From assembly GCA_027492035.1 (NCBI GenBank), contig JAOZFT010000004.1, positions 535,249 to 599,248 on the forward strand: a DNA stretch of 64,000 bases, in the 5' to 3' direction. Shown here piece by piece: positions 27,079 through 35,668 of the stretch (position 1 is its first letter; each line of letters opens with the position of its first letter). The stretch is from Thermoproteota archaeon. GTDB taxonomy: Archaea; Korarchaeota; JAOZGF01; JAOZFZ01. A program made the position numbers and the translations under genes. A model generated the notes under the pieces. The model saw only the letters and a program-made list of their open reading frames with translations. It searched no databases and was not told where the DNA came from.

Positions 27079-27506
27079 AGAAACCCCTTTACCCTTTTTC
27101 TAAAAAACTTTTCTTTAAATTTTTAAGTGAGATATGGATTCTCCATATAGAGTTAATCTCTTTTTAAACAATTCCCTACACTTTTCTGAAAAACAATTTC
27201 TTCCCTAATCCCCCACCAGTTAAAACTTCTAATCTAAAGGATTTTAAACTAAACCCCTTTCATTTCTAAATTTAATAAATCCATTCTAGCCCCATCCTAA
27301 AGCCTTTTTTAAACCTGCACAGTTTCCCCTGTAACCCTTTGTTTTTCTAGGAATCTTTGATTTTTAATGAAAGATTTTTAATAAAAATATTAAAAAATAA
27401 TTTTTTTTAAAAAAGGAACAGGAGTAAATTTATATTTTCATTTCCCTAAATAAATTAAATAAGTAAAATTCTTTTGAAGAATTCCTCAAGTTTTGTAACT
27501 TAATTT
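27079..27506. other. Divergent promoter region, ppdK and V4R protein
   Basis: This strongly AT-rich region has no open frame worth calling. It contains the inverted repeat at 27132-27148 near ppdK and A/T tracts at 27380-27415 near the V4R gene that could hold its promoter. Confidence 0.6.
27132..27148. promoter_or_regulatory. Inverted repeat ATATGGA-TTC-TCCATAT upstream of ppdK
   Basis: Perfect 7-base arms are separated by three bases and centred about 62 bases before the ppdK start. On the minus strand the same stretch includes a CTATATGGAG element that could serve as TATA box, so a bound regulator would block or position initiation. Confidence 0.4.
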
Positions 27507-28592
27507 TTGTTGGTGAGAAATGAGGTGTGGATTCCTCGAGAAATTATTGAGCGAACATGGATACAGAAAATAGCTGCATCAGCTGTACTCTCCAAATTTT
27601 ACAATGTCCTAGGTGAAGAAAAGTTTTCAGCTGTCCTTTATGTTACAGGCAGAGACTGGGGACTTAAACTTTTTAAAGAAAACTTTTTGTCCCCAAACAA
27701 TTTATCTGAATGGAAAATCCCAATCCCCACCAACGGTTACGAAATAATGAATCTCGTCGCTGCCTTTTTACGTAGTACATTCCCAAAGGCTGAAATCTCA
27801 ATTGAAACAATTGACACACGGAAAATATCTATAATTATTGGAAAAAGTCCTCTAAGACCCCTTTTAAGAACCCCCCATGCAATCTGTTACCACGTCGCAG
27901 GCTTACTTGAATTTATCTTCTCCCAAATACTGGCGAAAACCGGTGTGAAGGCAAATGTTAAGGTAGATCTAGAATACGTAGCCGCGGAAGGTGGAGAGCC
28001 TAAAGCTACCAAATTTATAGTGGAGATTGAAAACCCCTCTAAAGAAATATCTCTTGAAACTAAGCCTCCTCATGCTGCACGTTCCCCTTTCGCTACTTCT
28101 TACAAATTAAAAAAAATTATGTTGTTCGATGAAGCAGTTTTTCTCCTTAATTCCTTCCTTGAGAAAACAAAAAACATATTGGGTGAAGAGAAATCTTATG
28201 AACTCCTTTACTTAGCAGGCCGTTCAGAAGGTAAAAGAACCTTTAAAATTTTCAGTGAAAAATATGACAGGGAAAAAATTAAACCTTTTGATAACTGGAG
28301 GAACGCAGATGAGTTTTTAGAGTCTTTGCTAAGGTACAGATTCGCACCTAACTCAATTCCTGCCTCTTACAGAGTTAATGATAAAACTTTTGTTTTAAAA
28401 CTTCTTATGAACCCCTTCACTCAAGGTGTTAAAACGAAGAAACCTTTTTGCGGCTTCTTGAAGGGAGCTTTAGAGTCGATGGTTAGCTTAACAGTTGCAA
28501 AATATGGCATAGGTAAAGGGGTGTCAGTAGAAGAGATAAAATGTAAAGCCTCCGGAGACGACCATTGTGAGTTTCAAGTTACGCTTTTGTAA
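27507..28592 (+). CDS. Tandem V4R-domain protein
   Basis: This 361-residue protein looks like two copies of the V4R (4-vinyl reductase-like) small-molecule-binding domain. Residues about 15-170 and 195-361 align in outline: both contain a FYNVLGEEK/NILGEEKSYELLY-like helix with a LYVTGRDWG or LYLAGRSEG segment, and later a helix ending in ICYHVAGLLEFIF or FCGFLKGALESMV. Only the second copy keeps the closing Cys-rich V4R motif, EEIKCKASGDDHCEFQV; the first is degenerate. V4R proteins sense ligands or metal and often regulate neighbours. It precedes the pilus operon by about 200 bases in the same direction. The start is uncertain between TTG 27507, TTG 27510 and GTG 27513. Confidence 0.75.
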   Translation: MLVRNEVWIPREIIERTWIQKIAASAVLSKFYNVLGEEKFSAVLYVTGRDWGLKLFKENFLSPNNLSEWKIPIPTNGYEIMNLVAAFLRSTFPKAEISIETIDTRKISIIIGKSPLRPLLRTPHAICYHVAGLLEFIFSQILAKTGVKANVKVDLEYVAAEGGEPKATKFIVEIENPSKEISLETKPPHAARSPFATSYKLKKIMLFDEAVFLLNSFLEKTKNILGEEKSYELLYLAGRSEGKRTFKIFSEKYDREKIKPFDNWRNADEFLESLLRYRFAPNSIPASYRVNDKTFVLKLLMNPFTQGVKTKKPFCGFLKGALESMVSLTVAKYGIGKGVSVEEIKCKASGDDHCEFQVTLL

Positions 28593-28678
28593 ATTTTGTA
28601 AATTGTGTCTTGTAGTGTTAGGAAAACACTTAAAGGAAACCTCCTAGAAAACTTTTTATGTAAGGAAAAAAATGGAAC

Positions 28679-28721
28679 TTTTAAATACACTGAAATCAAA
28701 TATAACAAAAGTAAGTACTTA
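28679..28721 (+). promoter_or_regulatory. Candidate promoter of the pilus operon, with palindrome TAAGTACTTA
   Basis: A TTTTAAATA element at 28679-28687 resembles a TATA box. About 25-30 bases on, where transcription should begin, lies AAAAGTAAGTAC (28707-28718), overlapping the palindrome TAAGTACTTA (28712-28721). The same 12-mer occurs before the pilin gene at 50.9 kb. The leader to the 28798 start would be about 85 bases. Confidence 0.4.
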
Positions 28722-28797
28722 TAGTAATTAATTACTTCTCGGAGAGAAATCTTTTTTAAAAGAAAAACCCTTTTTTATAAGTTTTAAAGGGGTAAGA

Positions 28798-31050
28798 ATG
28801 AAACTTTTAATCGGTAAAAAGAAAGATAAAAAGGAAGATAAGGGTATCACTAAAAAAGCAAAAGAAAGAAAGGAAGGCCTTTCATTAAAGAAACCAGAAA
28901 AAACAATCAAAAAGAGAAAACAAATAAAGAAAGGAAGGGAAGAAGGAAAGGAGAAGAAAAAAGGGTTTCTTAACATTTTTAAAAAGAAGGAAAAAAGGGA
29001 GAAACCTAAACCATTGACAGTAAGTTACCCTCCGTCAAATTGGGTAGAAATTGAAAGACACGTAGTTGACCCCCCTGCTGAAGTAGCTATTTACCTTGAC
29101 CCAGAAACACAGGAAAAAAAATACTTTGTCCTAGAACCTAAAATGACTCCGCAAGAAGAAGAAGTCTGCGAATTATTGGCAGATATCTTAAAAAAAGAAA
29201 TAAAACCTCCGGAGGAAGTTGAAGACAAGAAAAAATACATTTACAGTGAAACAGAGCGTTTAATGAAGAAATATAAACTGCATAAAAGGAAAACTGTAAG
29301 GAAAGAAATTGTTCAGTACTACATTTTCAGGGACTTGGTAAGTTTCGGGCCTTTACATGCAATAATGAAAGATGACCAAATCGAGGACATAAGCTGTAAC
29401 GGGGTGGGAATACCTATTTTTGTTTGGCACAGGAGGCATGAAAGCATGGAAACTAACATCACTTTCACAGATGAAAAATACTTGGATGATTACACCATGA
29501 AACTTGTACACATGGCTGGTAAACACGTTTCTACAGCTAGACCTGTTGTAGATGGAATGCTGGAAGGTAAACATAGAGTTGCAGTGGGTTATAAAAAGGA
29601 AGTAACAATGAAAGGGTCAGCCTTCACAATAAGAAAATTCAGGGAAGTTCCTTTCACTATAACAGACTTGCTGGAACTTGGGACTCTTGATGAATGGATA
29701 GCAGCCTATGTTTGGCTTGCATTAGATAACAGAATGCCTCTTTTCGTGGTAGGCGCCACAGCTGCAGGTAAAACAACTCTACTAAACTGTTTAGCAACCC
29801 TTATTAAGCCCTCCTTCAAAATAGTAACAGTTGAAGAAACACCTGAAATAAACCTGTTCCATAAAAATTGGCTTCAATTCGCTGTAAGAGAAAAATATGG
29901 GGTAAGTGAAGAAAGCGTAGGCGAAGTTTCGCTTTTCGACCTTGTAAAAGCAACCTTAAGGCATAGACCTGATTTCTTAATCGTTGGAGAAGTTAGAGGT
30001 GAAGAAGCGAGTGTAATGGTTCAAGCAATAGCTACAGGGCACTCTGGCTTAACAACTTTCCACGCTGAAGATGTTGACAGTGCAGTTAAACGTTTAACTC
30101 AAAGACCCCTGAACATAGCTCCAGCCTACATCCCTCTACTTAAGGTTTTTCTGATGTTAAGGAGAGTTACTTTACCTGGTACGGACAAGACTGTGAGGAG
30201 AATAGTTGAAGTTCATGAGGTTTTAGGTTACGAAGGGGATAAACTTCAAACATTCATAGTTTCTAAATGGGATCCTGTCACCGACACATTCAAGCATTCC
30301 TTTGAGAAAAGCTACAACCTAAGGAAGATCTCTGAAGAAACAGGGGTGCCTTTTGCAGCTGTCCTTAAAGAACTTGAAAATAGGGCGTCCTTCCTTCTAA
30401 TGCTGAAAAAGAAGGGAGTAAAAACCTTTGCCGGTTTAGAGGAAGAGTTAACAAAGTATTACGCCGGAAAAATCAAAATTGAAGTTGAGGAGATCAAAGG
30501 AATCGAAACAATTGAACCTCAGCCTCCAGAAACAAAGGAAAAATTAGTTAAAGATTTAGTTACTCCTATAAAGAAAGAAGTATCTAGAAAGATCCCAGAA
30601 ATAGTTTTCTCGAAACCTAAAGAAACCTTTTTTGATGAAATAACTATTCCAAAAATTCAGTATCCTCTTAGGGAAGTGGAAGAAGGTACCAAAGAAAAAA
30701 TCAGTGGAGGACCAGAACAAAGGGGAAGAGTTACTCCACCTTCATCAATAGAGACAGAACCTAAAGTAAAACTTGAAATGGAAACTGTCCAGAAGCCTGA
30801 AGGTAAACTAGAAATAAAAGAAAGTGAAGAACACCTAATACGTAAGAAAATACTGGATATTTTAGTTTTAAACAGAGGAAAAGTAACAGTTGAAGAACTA
30901 GTTAAACGCTGCGGAGAAAAAAATATTTTCTACGTTCTTGACAAAATGAAGGATGAAGGGTTAGTTTCGACTGATGTAGCTATTGTTTCAGGAACCCCTA
31001 TTTTCTACTACATCCTAACCTTAAAAGGAAGAAAAGCTGCTTTCGAGTGA
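28798..31050 (+). CDS. Type II/IV secretion (pilus assembly) ATPase, TadA/FlaI-like
   Basis: This cytoplasmic hexameric ATPase drives pilus assembly or secretion. In its 750 residues, about 1-75 are an extremely Lys-rich extension and 75-230 the N-terminal domain (DLVSFGPLHAIMKDDQIEDISC). The core has Walker A GATAAGKTT near 318-326, the Asp-box Glu residues in VEETPEI, Walker B DFLIVGEVRGEEA and the His-box GHSGLTTFHAED. Residues 570-670 are a charged linker and about 680-750 a winged-helix-like domain (VEELVKRCGEKNIFYVLDKM). FlaI/PilT relatives usually end after the core, so both extensions are unusual. It heads a same-strand operon with a platform protein and five single-helix exported proteins. 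Confidence 0.92.
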   Translation: MKLLIGKKKDKKEDKGITKKAKERKEGLSLKKPEKTIKKRKQIKKGREEGKEKKKGFLNIFKKKEKREKPKPLTVSYPPSNWVEIERHVVDPPAEVAIYLDPETQEKKYFVLEPKMTPQEEEVCELLADILKKEIKPPEEVEDKKKYIYSETERLMKKYKLHKRKTVRKEIVQYYIFRDLVSFGPLHAIMKDDQIEDISCNGVGIPIFVWHRRHESMETNITFTDEKYLDDYTMKLVHMAGKHVSTARPVVDGMLEGKHRVAVGYKKEVTMKGSAFTIRKFREVPFTITDLLELGTLDEWIAAYVWLALDNRMPLFVVGATAAGKTTLLNCLATLIKPSFKIVTVEETPEINLFHKNWLQFAVREKYGVSEESVGEVSLFDLVKATLRHRPDFLIVGEVRGEEASVMVQAIATGHSGLTTFHAEDVDSAVKRLTQRPLNIAPAYIPLLKVFLMLRRVTLPGTDKTVRRIVEVHEVLGYEGDKLQTFIVSKWDPVTDTFKHSFEKSYNLRKISEETGVPFAAVLKELENRASFLLMLKKKGVKTFAGLEEELTKYYAGKIKIEVEEIKGIETIEPQPPETKEKLVKDLVTPIKKEVSRKIPEIVFSKPKETFFDEITIPKIQYPLREVEEGTKEKISGGPEQRGRVTPPSSIETEPKVKLEMETVQKPEGKLEIKESEEHLIRKKILDILVLNRGKVTVEELVKRCGEKNIFYVLDKMKDEGLVSTDVAIVSGTPIFYYILTLKGRKAAFE

Positions 31051-31068
31051 AGAAGGTGCGGAAAGAAG

Positions 31069-32988
31069 GTGAAAAGGGGAATTCAATCCACTCAAACAAT
31101 AAAACTTAGTTTTTTTGATAAATTGATTTCCTTTTCATTCTCTAACTTTGAAAAAATTGGTTTTTACCTATACAAAATCTTTAAACCTGTAGGGGAAAAA
31201 ATGGAACTGGCGCAAATAAAAATATACCCCCCAGCCTATTTCTCATTTAGTTTTTTTGTATGTTTAGTTCTTTTCCTTGTTCTTCTGGCTTTCTCCACAA
31301 TTCTGAATCTTGAAATTTACCATGTTCTCAATTTCCCCTTCTTCCATTTAATTTTTAATTTCTTAGGTAAACCTGTATCAACCTACCAGTTTGTTGTCGT
31401 TTTCAGAGATAACCCTATCCTAAACCTGCTTTTCCTTAAACTTTTTTTCATCTTCCCTCTTCTGCTTTTCGTTATTTTCTTGGTTATTCCTGACATAAGA
31501 CTTTCTATGTGGACTGAAGGATTAGAAACTGAAACTCCTTTCATTGGAACCTTTGTTTCTGTTATGGCTACTGGCGGAATAAGTCCCTATCACGCAATAA
31601 AGGCATTTGCTACAAATAAGATCCTTCCAACATTCTCCTTAATTGCCCAAAGAATAATAACTCTTGTTTCTGTTTTTGGAAAAGACCCTTTAACGGCTAT
31701 CGAGGAGACAAGTAGGTACATTCCCTCAAGGGATCTGAAAGAATTGTTGACAGGTTATGTAACCTCTGTGAGGACAGGTGGAGATTTTGTACATTTCCTT
31801 TTTGTGAAAACTGAAACATTGTTCAGAGACCGGATAGTTAAGATGAGGCAAATAGGGGAAAAAATGGGCATGTTAATGGAAGTCTTCATAGCCTTAACCA
31901 TCCTTTTATCACTAGGATTATACGCAATATATATTGTGAACACAGCTTTACCTGAAACCTCGACCCCTTTCATGTCAGGAACCTCTTTCTTTGTCTTTGC
32001 ATTCCTTTTCACTCCCTTCTTGTCAATGGTTTTTATTTACCTTATAGACCTCTTTGTGCCAAAGTACCCACATCCAGACTGGTCAATTTTAAAAGTTGGG
32101 ATTATTTCGTTCATTATCTCCTCAATAATTTTCTTCACCTTCTTTATTGTTCCAGCTTTAAATCCATTACTCCTTTCAATCCCCTTCATAGGAAAAATCA
32201 ATTCTATGTTTGACAAATTTATTTTCTCTTTGGGTTTCAGTTCTGGAGCTAGAACTCCGCTAATACTGGCTTTCTGGATAATTTTAGGCTCAGTTCCACC
32301 TGCAATTTTGGAAATTAAAAGAAGCAGAGAAGAAAGGGATGTAGAAGATAATTTAGCCCTATTTCTAAGGGACTTGGTGGAAGCTAGAAAGGCAGGATTA
32401 TCCCCTGAAAAATGCATAATTCAGTTAAAAGATAGAGATTATGGCTTCTTTTCGAAAAGGTTAAAGGTAATAGCTAATCAGTTGTCTTGGGGTGTCCCCC
32501 TACGAGAAATTTATCGTTACTTTGCTTCCACCACACGAACATGGCTCTCAAAAATGTTAGTGTTTCTACTTGTTGAAGCAATAGATTACGGGGGAGGATC
32601 AGTGAAAACCCTTGAAAGCTTGGCTATGTACAGTGAAATGATGAAAAGCGTCCAAAAAGAGAAAGAAGGAAACTTAAAACCTTTATTGATAGTTGTTTAC
32701 TTAGGAACACTAATACTTGTTGTTGCAGTTATTCTTCTGCTCAGTTTCGTAAATGTTTCATTGAAAATAGCAGGTTCAGGAGTTGCTTATGAATCCTTCC
32801 TTTCAAAGTTTGTTTCACCAATAATTATAAACGTTGCACTTTCAGGTTTAATTGCAGGCAAAATTTCTTCAGGTTCAGTATCCACAGGGTTTAAACACAT
32901 AGTTGCCTTGACTACGATTACCGTATTGGCACTGTGGTTAACTCCAATGATATCCTCCATATTGGCTGCTTCATCAATCCCCCACTAA
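31069..32988 (+). CDS. Membrane platform protein with two T2SSF domains (TadC/FlaJ-like)
   Basis: This 639-residue polytopic protein is the expected partner of the ATPase 18 bases upstream. It has about nine hydrophobic segments. A first T2SSF domain (about 150-290) contains GTFVSVMATGGISPYHAIKAF. A second (about 425-560) contains LALFLRDLVEARKAGLSPEK and a VPLREIYRYFA segment. Each is followed by a pair of membrane helices. This double arrangement is that of archaeal FlaJ-type proteins, which anchor the ATPase and guide pilin insertion. The start is a GTG; the N-terminal 60 residues are basic and amphipathic. No archaellum genes (flaF, flaG, flaH) accompany it, so a pilus or secretion role is favoured over motility. 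Confidence 0.9.
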   Translation: MKRGIQSTQTIKLSFFDKLISFSFSNFEKIGFYLYKIFKPVGEKMELAQIKIYPPAYFSFSFFVCLVLFLVLLAFSTILNLEIYHVLNFPFFHLIFNFLGKPVSTYQFVVVFRDNPILNLLFLKLFFIFPLLLFVIFLVIPDIRLSMWTEGLETETPFIGTFVSVMATGGISPYHAIKAFATNKILPTFSLIAQRIITLVSVFGKDPLTAIEETSRYIPSRDLKELLTGYVTSVRTGGDFVHFLFVKTETLFRDRIVKMRQIGEKMGMLMEVFIALTILLSLGLYAIYIVNTALPETSTPFMSGTSFFVFAFLFTPFLSMVFIYLIDLFVPKYPHPDWSILKVGIISFIISSIIFFTFFIVPALNPLLLSIPFIGKINSMFDKFIFSLGFSSGARTPLILAFWIILGSVPPAILEIKRSREERDVEDNLALFLRDLVEARKAGLSPEKCIIQLKDRDYGFFSKRLKVIANQLSWGVPLREIYRYFASTTRTWLSKMLVFLLVEAIDYGGGSVKTLESLAMYSEMMKSVQKEKEGNLKPLLIVVYLGTLILVVAVILLLSFVNVSLKIAGSGVAYESFLSKFVSPIIINVALSGLIAGKISSGSVSTGFKHIVALTTITVLALWLTPMISSILAASSIPH

Positions 32989-33019
32989 AAAAATTGTTTT
33001 AAAATAAGGTGTAAAAATT

Positions 33020-33937
33020 TTGGTTCGGTTGAAAGATTTTTTAAGGGTGAACAGAAAGGAAGGAATGAAGGGAATATCACCAGTCATATCAATAGCAATC
33101 ATAACCTTCTTTATACTTGGAGCCATTCTTATGGCTTACTACTTCATAAACAACCTTGTACTCCTTAATGAAGGAGAGAAAGAGTTTAAGTTAGCGGAAG
33201 CCTCCATGATAAACTTTGCAAGAGACGTTGAAAGTGTAGCGTGGAACCTACACTCCACCCAAAGTTCACAGTTCATACCGAAATATGGGTATCTACAGGT
33301 TTTAACTAATATATACAAGTTCAAGGTATTTGTTAATTACTCTTCAAGCCCTGACGAAATAGTAACTGATGCTGCACTTTTCCGCATGCCTGTTAGAAAA
33401 TACACTAGGGGAAACAATTACCTCCAAAACCTCTATCCAGCAGCAAGTAAACCGGAACCCATAAACTTCACAACTGAAAACATAAACGATCCCTTCATGA
33501 GGGTTTTCTCAGTTGAGAAACTACAGTACACAGACACAATAGATACAGTAACTGTCCCAAGGGTTAAAATAATTAAGGAAGTATTTAAGTCACAAAACAG
33601 AAACATTACAAGGATTTGGGTGAAAATAATTAAACTTAAAAAATCCAGTTACCCGGGAAAACCTCAACCAAACTACTTAGTTGCAACTTGCATAAACACT
33701 TCAGCTAAAGTTTATTCTTACCAAGTTAACTTGACGCAACTTCAAGCACTAAACCTAAGAATCGAAATTGAACCACTGAACTTGCCCAACGACTATTTAC
33801 AATTTAGAACCACTCCCTACAGTTTAAACATAAGAGACTTCCTGTTTAACGAATTTTGTGGGGGTTATGCCTGCAGCGCCTGTACAGATGTTGAAATAAT
33901 TATCGATGTAGCTGAAGTGGAGGTTAGGGTGTTTTAG
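33020..33937 (+). CDS. Pilin-like exported protein with class III processing site
   Basis: This 305-residue protein has the archaeal type IV pilin start: a basic leader (RVNRKEGMKG) followed by ISPVISIAIITFFILGAILMA, in which cleavage by prepilin peptidase is expected before ISPV. After one hydrophobic helix comes a large extracellular part rich in Asn, Tyr and beta strands, with N-glycosylation sequons such as NYS, NIT and NLT. It ends with a small Cys cluster (CGGYACSACTD) near residue 282. It is far bigger than a major pilin, so a minor or tip pilin is likely. The start is a TTG at 33020 with AAGGTG eight bases upstream. Third gene of the operon. Confidence 0.8.
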   Translation: MVRLKDFLRVNRKEGMKGISPVISIAIITFFILGAILMAYYFINNLVLLNEGEKEFKLAEASMINFARDVESVAWNLHSTQSSQFIPKYGYLQVLTNIYKFKVFVNYSSSPDEIVTDAALFRMPVRKYTRGNNYLQNLYPAASKPEPINFTTENINDPFMRVFSVEKLQYTDTIDTVTVPRVKIIKEVFKSQNRNITRIWVKIIKLKKSSYPGKPQPNYLVATCINTSAKVYSYQVNLTQLQALNLRIEIEPLNLPNDYLQFRTTPYSLNIRDFLFNEFCGGYACSACTDVEIIIDVAEVEVRVF

Positions 33938-33956
33938 ATGAAGGTGTTTTTAAGAA

Positions 33957-34451
33957 ATGCCAGCAGTAACTATTAGTCGTGTAATATTGTTTGCTGCAAT
34001 GATAGCCTTAACTCTTTTCATGTTTTACAGAGCCCTGGTTTACCAAGGTTACTATAGAGCCCAGACGTTCAGGGAATCAGCTAAAACAGTAGCGTATTTG
34101 ATAGCTAACCAAATACAGCAGCTTTACGTTCTAGCTCAAAGCCCTGAAATAGAGAATGAAACAACTATACAGAAAATTTTAGATAAGCCAAACTCAATAG
34201 GTCTAAAACCATACAATTTATCTTTCATTTTAGAGGAGTATGTTAAAGGGGGAGAAACCCATAAAATAATAGAGGTTAAAGTTGTTTCTGGAAGAAACGC
34301 TACTGCATTGGTTCCTGTTGGAGATGATGTTGAACTACAACCCTCTTCGGTAACTCTTCCCGGGTATAGACCAGTGACAGCTAATTGTTACAAAGAATTA
34401 TTTGTTAACGGCTCAACAAATTATGTCTTTTCATTTACTGGGGGTGGTTGA
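33957..34451 (+). CDS. Pilin-like membrane-anchored protein, 164 residues
   Basis: I do not recognise a named family. The protein begins MPAVTISRVILFAAMIALTL, giving one N-terminal hydrophobic helix (about 7-28) with no basic leader to speak of. The helix-rich stretch YRAQTFRESAKTVAYLIANQIQQL follows, as in the alpha-1 spine of pilins, and then a beta-rich extracellular part with sequons NET, NLS and NGS and a GGG end. It may be a pseudopilin-like subunit whose membrane helix packs with the other operon products. The ATG lies 19 bases after the previous stop, with AAGGTG ten bases upstream. Confidence 0.7.
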   Translation: MPAVTISRVILFAAMIALTLFMFYRALVYQGYYRAQTFRESAKTVAYLIANQIQQLYVLAQSPEIENETTIQKILDKPNSIGLKPYNLSFILEEYVKGGETHKIIEVKVVSGRNATALVPVGDDVELQPSSVTLPGYRPVTANCYKELFVNGSTNYVFSFTGGG

Positions 34452-34456
34452 AAGAA

Positions 34457-35659
34457 ATGCCTTTTTCAGCAAGTATAGATTACGTTTTAGCAACTGTTAT
34501 TTTGATGCTGATTATTTACCCCTTCCTAATGATTTCAATGGATAATGTAATGATGCGTACAGTTAAAGTGAACAGTAAAGTTTCACTTTACCAAGAAGCA
34601 AACATTTTCCTTGATAACATGCTCCTATCCTACGGTTCACCAATAAACTGGTACTTAAGCCAGAATCACAGCTTCAGTTACCCTATAGCTTTCGGTTTAG
34701 CTAAAACAAATGCTTCAAGCTACATATTAAGCCCTTTCAAAACAATGAGAATAACACCTACTCAGCAAGTTGACTTAACAGGTCAACCAAGCGGTTTAGG
34801 AGTTGTTGAAGCCCTTTTTTACGACCCAACCACAAATTTTACATGTGTAGCCCCCACTTACTACTATGTACCGTACAGCTTTGTTTTAAACAATACAGGA
34901 CTTGAAAATGCAGGTTTCAAGCTTGTTTTCACTCCTTTATTAGAAGTTTATATGTTAACGCCTCAAGTAAGTGGAGGAAACATAATTTTCCCCCTTAAAA
35001 TCACTAATGATAACGAACCGGTTCCAGAAGCCTCAATTAAAGGTTTCCTTTTCTATTTAAAAGACGAAAATGCTTCAATTTACCATAAATTTAACACCTC
35101 CCAAACAAATTATAAAGGGGAAGCATTCCTCACCTTCAACTATTTGCCACCTAAAGAATACCTCCTCCTAGTTGCGGTTTTAAGCGGTGATGAAGCAAAC
35201 TACTGGTACTATTACCAAAGAGATTCCAACCTTTCATTTATTCAAACAGAAATAGAAACCAGTAACCAAATCAAAGTTGTTAACAACAGAGGCCAAAACC
35301 TCAACTTCACAGTAATGCAGGTTTTGATTTCTAAAGATTCCCCTAAAGCATTTGTCCCCAGTACAATCGTTGAAAATGAGGAATTGGTAAGTGGGGATGG
35401 AGAAACAGTGAATTTAACTATTTCACAATCATATCTCTTATTAGCTGCAAAGGAGCTCAGTGGAGAAAAGGAAGGACACATTTACCTCCTCCCTTTTGGG
35501 CTGTTTGCAGGCGAAATCAAGCAGACACCACAAAGAACAGAATACCCCTATGGTGGAAACATATTACAGAGCCTAGAAACAATTACAGCCCAAAGAAACA
35601 TAAGGGTGGGCGATATATCCTATAGAGTGAATTTTTACTTTTGGCCCCTAAGCAGGTGA
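34457..35659 (+). CDS. Single-helix exported protein with carboxypeptidase-like beta domain
   Basis: This 400-residue protein has an N-terminal hydrophobic helix (DYVLATVILMLIIYPFLMISM, about 8-28), then a spine-like helix and a large extracellular part. Residues about 165-235 (ITNDNEPVPEASIKGFLFYL, then FNYLPPKEYLLLVAV) look like an Ig-like carboxypeptidase-regulatory type fold. Several NxS/T sequons suggest glycosylation. No catalytic motif is evident. The ATG at 34457 follows GGTGG by nine bases; the in-frame TTG at 34448 overlapping the previous stop lacks room for a ribosome site. It is the fifth gene of the operon and probably a structural pilus or adhesin component. Confidence 0.75.
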   Translation: MPFSASIDYVLATVILMLIIYPFLMISMDNVMMRTVKVNSKVSLYQEANIFLDNMLLSYGSPINWYLSQNHSFSYPIAFGLAKTNASSYILSPFKTMRITPTQQVDLTGQPSGLGVVEALFYDPTTNFTCVAPTYYYVPYSFVLNNTGLENAGFKLVFTPLLEVYMLTPQVSGGNIIFPLKITNDNEPVPEASIKGFLFYLKDENASIYHKFNTSQTNYKGEAFLTFNYLPPKEYLLLVAVLSGDEANYWYYYQRDSNLSFIQTEIETSNQIKVVNNRGQNLNFTVMQVLISKDSPKAFVPSTIVENEELVSGDGETVNLTISQSYLLLAAKELSGEKEGHIYLLPFGLFAGEIKQTPQRTEYPYGGNILQSLETITAQRNIRVGDISYRVNFYFWPLSR

Positions 35660-35668
35660 AGGAGAGAA

